In this document: positions 56,547 to 64,000 of the stretch, one piece after another | How positions within the stretch are numbered: the stretch's first letter is position 1 | Layout: every line of letters begins with the position of its first letter | DNA from: Hippopus hippopus | Lineage: Eukaryota; Mollusca; Bivalvia; Cardiida; Cardiidae | DNA: 64,000 nt | Direction: 5' to 3' | Assembly (NCBI GenBank): GCA_946811185.2 | Contig: OX328096.1 | Coordinates: forward strand, 66,238,845-66,302,844 | Made by a program: the position numbers and the translations under genes | Notes under the pieces: generated by a model | Databases searched by the model: none | Seen by the model: only the letters and a program-made list of their open reading frames with translations | What the model was told of the DNA's origin: nothing

Positions 56547-56640
56547 CATGCACAAGATCCATAACTATCATAACTATCATGCACAAGATCCATAACTATC
56601 ATAACTATCATGCACAAGATCCATAACTAATATTTATAAC
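56547..56640. repeat. 31-bp tandem repeat, 3 copies
   Basis: CATGCACAAGATCCATAACT recurs three times at a 31-bp step. Confidence 0.9.
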
Positions 56641-56826
56641 TATCATCTTCGATATCGTCATCACAAGACTCCTCTTCGTTAATGTAAATTAAAAATAATG
56701 ATCATCAACGAACAACCAACCATATGCCTTGTCAGCTGCACACCTAAAAGCATCTAGTTATATCTAATACTAAGATATGTAAAGATCTTTTCACACCTTT
56801 GCAAAACAGTAGACCCTATTTAAACC

Positions 56827-57057
56827 TTAACTCGTTACCACACAACAAAATTTTAGACTTGTCTGTATTGAAAGCATTTGCAAGCATCAAAATTAATGCG
56901 ACTAAGGAATCAAAATTTGTTTTGGGAAGGGTAGAAAACATTGTGGAAAAAGGAGAAAATGCTGGTTACCAGCATTTTCTCCTTTTTCCACAATGTTTTC
57001 TAAAGGCCTCTCTCTCTCTGGGTCGTTAAAAGTCGTGATTGTGTGGAAAAGGGTTAA
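56827..57057 (+). mobile_element. TTAA MITE copy, intact ends
   Basis: 231 bp from TTAACTCGTTACCACAC to TGTGGAAAAGGGTTAA with the complete central hairpin. Confidence 0.9.
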
Positions 57058-59035
57058 AGTAGCTTACAAATGACGAATGACGAATTTGTTTCAAATTAAC
57101 AAGCCTTTTTTTGTGTGTGTGTGAAATACACTGAAGTTATATAGATGCATAGTTTTTTATTTTTTGCATGAAAACAGATCCGGTAAATCCTTAAATCTAT
57201 TGGCACCCGAAAACGACATAGGCAAATAATGCAGTCCCGGATCAACCGCTACCGAAGCTTGCGGTGCCTGATCATGACATTTCGCAATTTGCGTGTAGTG
57301 TTACTATGCATAGATAAGGGAAAAAAGAACGAATTAATGTGATTATCTACGGCAGATTTTTTAAAAATATTTCCATATTTTCATACTGAAAGAGATCATG
57401 TTGCAGACGACTTTTTTTCTTACACCCAAAGGGTTAATACTTCGTACATTTAAAACGCTCACTTACATTTGTATCATCTATGTTTCATTTTCCGATAAAA
57501 TTTGAATTTAAGGTATTACCATCCTAACGCTTCTAGTGCAACATGGAATAAAATTTCATATTAGTTGATAAATAAGGATTTATACTGATATTATAACATT
57601 TTTGCACATTTCTAACCGACCAGAAATTCCTTTGATGTCTATCTCGAAATTATTTGTTGATACTTTTGTTAGTTTCCTGAAAAGGGAGGTAATTATTATC
57701 TCCCTTTGTAATGAGAATATAGTGGTTTTAGATTTATAAATGATAATTCTAAGAAGGAAAAAAAGGAAAAAGTGGCTCGGTTAAAGTAGTACAATAATAC
57801 TCATTTTTAATTATAGCTAATTTTGTAAGATGATATTATAGTGGAAATAGCTGTTTTCCATTAGGATGGTACTACCTTAATATTCGAATGAAATATGTAT
57901 TCAGCATTGACCACTTTCATGAGAAAAAAAAAAAGAACCTCACAAACTGTGTATATAAAATTGTTACAAACAACTTAGGATCGTTACTTTCTGAAACAAA
58001 TTGAGAAGACAAAGGCCTATCAGACAAATCCGCCCCACCCTATCTCTCCCTCTCTCTCTTCATTCCGCTCGCTCTCTCTCTCTCTCTCTCTCCATTTTTT
58101 TGACGATGAGTGTCTGATTCTGCCAGCTTAATAAAATTGGGGAGAGAAACAGAGAACCCGAGATCGCCTGAATACATGCTCAATAAGATCAGGCCTATTA
58201 ATAAAAAAAAAAAGGAAAGGTTCAACGTGCTGTAGCATTGTAATGCCATTCAAGTATTTATTAAACTACACATTTGAACCGATCTACCGATCTATATCGA
58301 CAGGTATCAAGTTGCAGAAATCAGTTTAAAATGTGACTAAACTGAAAGATACTTATCTCATTGATATAATACAATGTGAGAAAAGAAAAAATAAAGCCCA
58401 AATGTTTTGCTTAGTATTCTACATCAGTTTATTTAAATTAGGAAATATTGGTAAGGGGTTAAAACACACAGGTTTTACAGTAGGCTGTGTAAAATATGTT
58501 CACTAACCATAACACCACATAAGGATGACAATGTAATCTTAGAGATGTGACTATGCCACAGTGTTGAACACAGCACCTGTTCTTTTGGGGTGTATTGTAT
58601 TTCTGTAGAATTCACTATTTAGACTGAAACTAATGCCTGAACCGATGTCTATAGATGTTCAGCTGATTTGGAATATATAGTTGGTCATTCATAATGATAA
58701 TTATTGCTATTATCAACGATGGCGAACCTATGACTGTGACCACGATAATTAAAATAGAATCTTGACCAAAATGACAAAATTGTTTACCGTCACACGAAGA
58801 CTTACGCTTATCGTGTTTCAACTCAGGAGCTGGATCGTCGTATTGAATTTAGGAGCATGTTACGTTGTAATGCAAAAATGGCAAAATATCGCTTTATAGT
58901 TGCAATTTAATTTTTTTTTTATCGGTTTATAGTTGTGAGGAATAATCATTATATAGGTCACCTGACACGGCACACATTTCAGAATATCGAGTGTATATGT
59001 TTTACAAAGGTTCCTGGAGACTCCAAGTATTGATT
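57058..59035. other. No gene seen
   Basis: AT-rich spacer between the arms of the inverted duplication. Contains a CT-rich simple repeat at about 58020-58090; otherwise nothing recognised. Confidence 0.5.
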
Positions 59036-59322
59036 TTCCAGAAATCGTAGTCGCCGTCGGAAGTTTGTCGGATTAAACGTCTTCAACAAACGATTAACCA
59101 CCAAAAGAACTACAGATTAACGTGCACTGACATCCCAGACATTCCGTGCGACAACCTTCAACTGCATATCTATTCACTGACGTGTAAAAAAAATATGATT
59201 TTGTACTTACCTTGCAAAATCTTATGGGCGCAGCCATGTTTTTACCTGGAGCGGTTACGTTCAATTGACAGGAGCAGTAACGTTGACCTGGAGCAAGAAC
59301 GTAAGGTCTCTCCAGTGTGAAC
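59036..59322 (-). repeat. Element-free paralogue of the Polinton target
   Basis: Matches, inverted and in one piece, the left flank (36961-37150) and right flank (56022-56131) of the Polinton. The target site appears once, as TCCGTG at 59143-59148. It shows what the locus looked like before insertion. Confidence 0.88.
59211..59237 (-). CDS. Candidate first coding exon of a host gene
   Basis: ATG at 59237 in good context (AACATGG), nine codons (MAAPIRFCK), then CAAG followed by the consensus donor GTAAGT (59210-59205). Upstream (59238-59322) is conserved with the other copy and could be 5' leader or promoter. The gene would run toward lower coordinates; I could not find exon 2. Conservation of this segment between copies is seen; exon status is inferred. 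Confidence 0.35.
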
Positions 59323-59389
59323 CTAGTCCTGGCCTTAATTTTTGGTGGTCATGATGAAAATGCATGTACTCAGATTTACCATAGATTTA

Positions 59390-60720
59390 ATTATTATCCC
59401 CCGCCAAAGGCGGGAGGATATAATTTTAGCGTTGTCCTTCCGTCCGTCCGTCCGTCCGGGTGAATATCTCCAATACCATTGGACGGAATTTCGTGAAACT
59501 TTATATGTGTGTACAATAACCCATTCCGCCGAGACACTTTTTTTGTTTTTTTGATTCGATGCAAAATGGCCGACTGGGAGCGATTTTAAGTTACGCGGTT
59601 GAGTGAATTTTTGTTGTTTTCAGTCTTCATTTTTACAGCATTTTCTGCTTGTCCGGAGCATAACTTTGTCATCTCCAGTCCGATTGACTTGAAACTTGGC
59701 ATTTGTGTTTGTTGCAATAATACGGAGTGCAGTGCGAAAGAACCATAACTCTACCTCGTGCTGTCTGAGTTTTTTCCCTTTGATCGTCATTTTTACAGCA
59801 TTTTCTGCTTGTCCGGAGCATAACTTTGTCATCTCCAGTCCGATTGACTTAAAACTTGGCATGTGTGTCTGTTGCAATAATACGGAGTGCAGTGCGAAAG
59901 AACCATAACTCTACCTCGTGCTGTCTTTGAGTTATTTCCCTTTGTTCTTCATTTTTACAGCATTTTCTGCTTGTCCTGAATACAACTTTGTCATTTTTAG
60001 TCTGAACATCTTCAAATTTGGTATGTATGATTGTTGAAAAATTACAGAGTGCCGTGCCTAAGAACCATAACTCTTCCTAGCACGAATTTTGAGTTATTCC
60101 CCCTTTGATCTTCATTTTTATAGCATTTCTTGCTTGTCCGGAGCATAACTTTGTCATCTTTAATAGGAATGACTTTAGTTTAAACTTATTTATTTTACAT
60201 CGATTGAGAAACAAGTTCTTACAACTTATACTAATCTCTCTCGATTCTGCTTCCTGGGAACTACACCAGTACTCGCGCCGAATGTGTGGGCCAATGAAAA
60301 ATCCCAAAGTTGACACCCGCTCCCGGGTATCGAACTCGGGACCTTATGGTTACGAGGCCGACGCTCTACCTCACAACCACGGACACCAATATTATGGAGT
60401 ACAGTGCGCAAGAACAATAACTCTACCTAGCGCGGATTTTGAGTAATTCCACTTTGATCTTCATTTTTACAGTATTTCTTGCTTGACCGGAACGGAACTT
60501 TGTCACCTCAAGTCAAATTGACTTGAGACTTGGTAAACATGTTTGTTGCAGTTACGAAAAGTGCAATGCACTGGAGCCATAACCTTACCTAATGCCTTTT
60601 TAGAATTATTCCCTATTCATTTTTTTTTACAGCTTTTCATGCTTCTGTACAATATAACTTTGTCTTTTCATGTTGGAATGACCTGAAACTTTATATGCAT
60701 GTTTCCTTAACATTAGAGGA
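59390..60720. repeat. 162-bp tandem repeat (reverse of 646-1410)
   Basis: Begins with CCCCCGCCAAAGGCGGGAGG and GTCCGTCCGTCCGTCCGG, then about six units with TTCATTTTTACAGCATTTTC and CTTGTCCGGAGCATAACTTT at a ~162-bp step. One unit is interrupted by the SINE at 60183-60388. Confidence 0.9.
60183..60388 (-). mobile_element. tRNA-Thr-derived SINE, second copy
   Basis: Nearly identical to 17627-17832 and inserted in a tandem-repeat unit, so it is younger than the array. Minus-strand tRNA-like head with TAGAGCGTCGG and GAGTTCGATACCCGG. Confidence 0.82.
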
Positions 60721-61370
60721 GACATTCATGCCTATTTCAATCACTTATATGATTTCTGCTGCACTGCTATTTCCCTGTACCTGCCCTTTACGATTATTAT
60801 CCCCCCTCGACAACTGGCGGTGGGACGGGCGTATCTTGCGACAATTTGCCGCTCTTGTTCATTAAATGTCATGTCATGGAAAAGGGGGCCTTGACAAATA
60901 TTTTCATTATGGACCAATATCTCTTTCACTACAGGACAAAATGCAGTTAAACTTCATCTTTATTAAGCCTCAGACAATAGTTATTTGATTTTATTTCATG
61001 AAATGCCATGTCATGAAAAAAGGGGGCTAAATGTATAATTTCATTATGGACCAATAACAGGTAGTTCGCCCATTCGTCCGCCTGGACAGATACCTTCTAA
61101 AGTCCTTGACGAACATTTATGCAACTTTATGCATGTCTTCCTTAGGAGAGTCCGTTGATACAATTTTCTTTTATATATAATGACGTGTCATAAAAAGAGG
61201 GGGCTTGATGTATATTTTCATCATTTATTTTCATTTAATGAAATGCCATGTTGTGGTAAAAGGGGACTTAATGTTTGATCTCATTATGGACCGCTTATAT
61301 ATTTTTCATTTAATGAAATGCTGTGCCATGGAAAAAGGGGGCTTAATGTGTAATTTTATCATGGACCATT
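60721..61370. repeat. Degenerate units with AAAAGGGGGCTTAATG
   Basis: ATGAAATGCCATGTCATG plus AAAAGGGGGCTTAATGT and TCATTATGGACCA recur about five times. Related to the ends of the MITE at 25697-25927. Confidence 0.7.
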
Positions 61371-62435
61371 AACACAAAGGCCACATGTTCATGCAACACA
61401 CAATACCTCTAATATGTTTGTATCAAAAAAGGTCTTTTTCGGCGGGAGATATCATTTCAACGAAATTGCTTGTTTGTTTAAAATTCATTTATGCCTATTG
61501 TCTACTTTTGTAGACATTCTCTTTCTACGCCCACATGCTGATAACTACTTATATGTATTCATGAAATTTGATGTTCATTCTCATGATAAACCTTCAATAA
61601 GTGCTAATTAGCGAGTATATATGAGAAAATGTCTGCAGATGAGTGTAAGACAAACTAGATTTTACACATTGGGATCGACGATTTTTGTCGCCATGCATTG
61701 ATTAGAAGATGCGAAATAGATAAAAAGTAGGGAATTTTTTTCATGTTTACTCCATAAAATTGTTTTCTTTCAAAGATTGTTTTCATTATTGAACCTCTTA
61801 ACACCATGTTTGTTGATATATATTGCATATTTCGAAATTAAATTTACATTTAGTAATTACTTTGTAAGGATTTGTCTTAAGAAGTTGACAAAAGGAGCGA
61901 GAGGGTACGTCTACTTTCACTTGCCGTAACTATATATCATTTAACTTTTACCGAAAGGAATAATGAAGTGATTTCTACGCTAGCAGAAGAGTGTGCGTTT
62001 ACAAAAACAGACATAAAAGTTATGTGACAATTATTCCAGTTGCTAAAATGAATTATGTCACAACAAATGGTTAGTGTTGCATCTTTTACGTGTTTTATAA
62101 GCAACTTTATCATTCTAGGCCAAAGAAGACAGCCCAGGCACAGAAGAATATGAATTAACAGAAGATATCCCTTTTTCAAGCTCTTCAGTGACCTTGACAT
62201 ACCACAAAAATATGATGGCAGGTTCATCTGGCACGATCCAAGCATAGAATTCGGACAGGCTTCCCAAAACTCTAGATGGAATTTTCGATTTGCGATACGG
62301 ATGTGATTAAAATGATAGTTCAAGAAATTATGCAATATGTAGGGTCTAAAAGATATCATTCCTTTATGAAATTACCAAAAGAGATTCTAGTATTCTTGAC
62401 GATTTTGTTGATATTTGGTTATGGCTAGAACATCA
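61371..62435. other. No gene seen
   Basis: The 140-codon frame at 61937-62359 (-) has no family motif I recognise. No repeat noted. Confidence 0.45.
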
Positions 62436-62439
62436 TCGA

Positions 62440-62605
62440 TAGTGTTTTCACGAGTGGCGTATGCATTTCTGGAGTCTACCACTGGTAAGGTGGGACTCTG
62501 CAGTGTTTTGCCAATGGTAAGCCCAGAACGTCAGTTGAGGATCAAACCCGTGACCTCCATGTTACAAATTCTAAACCTTTACCACTGAGCCATGCTGGAC
62601 TCCCG
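62440..62605 (-). mobile_element. tRNA-derived SINE-like repeat
   Basis: Minus strand CATGGCTCAGTGGTAAAGGT, TTTGTAACATGGAGGTCACG and GGTTTGATCC have the spacing of a tRNA head with A and B boxes. Confidence 0.6.
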
Positions 62606-62859
62606 AGTATAATTTATTGCACTCAAGATAACTCTTTCGGGGTGTTGTTGGTACGTAAGGCAGATTATCTCCCTTGTTACAACGGAAACTAGCTGACAAA
62701 AGATCTCTGGTAGTACTGTTGTTCCATTCTCTGTACGGCTGCTGTTTTTGTCTCTCCATGTGTTTTTTCTCCTTTTCCCCCATTTAGGATTGCATAAGCC
62801 CCAATCTCGGGTTGCTTCCATCTGAGTCAACTACTTGGACAACAGGCATGTAACTATGT

Positions 62860-63520
62860 TCTATTCACCTATAGGCCGCAGTAAAATGTCTGGGGAGCAT
62901 AGAATTGTAATAGAATCGTACGTCCGTCCGTGCGTGCATCCGTCCGCCCGTCCTATAGTCTACAATTTCGTTTCCGCGCTATTTCTCAGAAACCAGTGGA
63001 TGGAGTTCCGTTGTCTGTGCATATCATATTCTTTGAAGTTTGTATTTGAAAAATGCCACCTAGCGGAAGATAATGGATGGCTTTCACGAAAATTCACATG
63101 AAGCTTTACCATGAGGATGACATGCGCATATTGTCAGAATGTGCGAATTTGATGATGATTTTCTCTTGTAGTTACGTCCTTTTAGAATTTTTGTCCATAG
63201 TTTCGTTCTGCACCATTTCTAATTAATCAATGAATGGAATTCAAAAAAATTTTTTAGGAAATCCCTCCTACAAGGATGACATACACACACTATCAGCATG
63301 TTCTGGTTCAACAATAATTATCATAGTTATGGCCTTTTGAATATTGAGACCTAAATTTCGTTTATGCACTATTTCTCAGCAACTACTAAATGGAATTCAA
63401 CAAAACCTTTTCAGACGCTTCCCCATAGGGGCAATATACGCATGTTGTCAGTATGTTCCGGTTCAATGACTTATTTATGGCCCCTGATGAGTTATGGCCC
63501 TTTGAATTCTATTATCGAAA
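62860..63520. repeat. Dispersed repeat with ~150-bp units
   Basis: Opens with CGTCCGTCCGTGCGTGCATC; about three units share TTTCTCAG(A/C)AAC and a GATGACATACGCATGTTGTC-like phrase. Non-coding. Confidence 0.65.
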
Positions 63521-63529
63521 GATGAACGT

Positions 63530-63746
63530 TTAACTCTTTGCCAAACGACAAAATGTTAGCCTGTCCTAGACCAAAATTGAAATCATTTGCCAACGACAGA
63601 GTCACTGCCTCTCAAAACTTGAAATTTGTTTAAGGAAACGTAGAAAATAATGTGGGAAACGGAGAAAATCCTTGTAACCTTTTCCTACATATTTTTTCAA
63701 AGACTGTCAGCGTCGTTAAAACTCGGGATTGTGTGTAGAGGGTTAA
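63530..63746 (+). mobile_element. TTAA MITE copy
   Basis: TTAACTCTTTGCCAAACGAC to TTGTGTGTAGAGGGTTAA; the hairpin is worn (GGAGAAAATCCTTGTAACC). Confidence 0.82.
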
Positions 63747-64000
63747 ATGGTAAGAGTACGCCAGCATTCGACCTGGACGGCTTTTTTTTTTTTTTACATA
63801 GCCTGGCAGTATCACCCACTCTGACGGCTTTTGTATAGAGAAGTAAGCCATGCATTAGGCAAAGTTTGTAAAGCACTGTATTGTGTAAGCTGACTTTTAA
63901 TTTTTTTCATAGAATGCTAAAGAAAACTAAATCAAGAAACTAATTTTAGAGCAGATGAACTTAAACATAGCGATCAATATAATATAAGGCTTGCAACACG

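Noticed and set aside
1..64000. CRISPR array
   Set aside because: All direct repeats here are contiguous tandem units or dispersed elements; none has regular unique spacers.

Overview
The window is AT-rich eukaryotic DNA packed with repeats. The repeats (tandem blocks of 145-162 bp that open or close with AGAGGGCCATGATGGCCCT-type sequence, GACGGACGGACG-type runs, several tRNA-derived SINEs, many short DNA transposons) look like those of molluscan genomes, and a marine bivalve is my best guess. This is inference from repeat style; no host gene identifies the species.

The main object is a complete but decayed Polinton (Maverick, adintovirus-like) of 18,871 bp at 37151-56021. It has about 288-bp terminal inverted repeats and a 6-bp target duplication, CACGGA. 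Gene order is: left TIR; ribonucleotide reductase large subunit (+); protein-primed family B DNA polymerase (-); NUMOD-like protein (-); major capsid protein (-); a small protein (-); a basic GGAG protein (-); a coiled-coil protein of a widespread unnamed family (-); a membrane/coiled-coil protein (-); a dUTPase-fold-like protein (-); a pVI-like amphipathic protein (-); penton-like minor capsid (-); packaging ATPase (-); then, divergently, phospholipase A2 (+), integrase with chromodomain (+), adenain-type protease (+) and a repeat fibre (+); then two paralogous RING proteins (-) and a helical protein (-); right TIR. The set covers replication, integration, virion assembly, packaging, maturation and entry, so it is a virus-like element. 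The ribonucleotide reductase is unusual cargo.

The copy looks dead. There are frame breaks in the reductase (two), capsid (three), penton, fibre, coiled-coil and helical genes, premature stops in five genes, and the polymerase YxDTDS motif reads YTDTVS. Several frame breaks sit in homopolymers, so some may be assembly errors; the premature stops and the lost Asp are less easily explained that way.

The flanks of the Polinton match, in inverted orientation, an element-free copy of the target at 59036-59322. This confirms both ends. The element-free copy also holds a possible first exon (ATG, nine codons, consensus splice donor) of a host gene; the interrupted copy has a stop in it.

Outside the Polinton I found no convincing host protein gene except that exon. 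1-37 kb and 56-64 kb hold a TTAA-flanked MITE family in at least 14 recognisable copies, some abutting head to head; a 1-kb foldback element with tRNA-like boxes; a 448-bp LTR element (TRIM) whose 158-bp LTRs carry a 5S rRNA promoter-like segment; a family of 28-36 bp palindromes, each between 7-bp target duplications, with an 880-bp relative; a 109-bp near-perfect hairpin with an 8-bp duplication; and a 2.4-kb CAGGG-ended element. Most of the short open frames in these parts are translated repeats.
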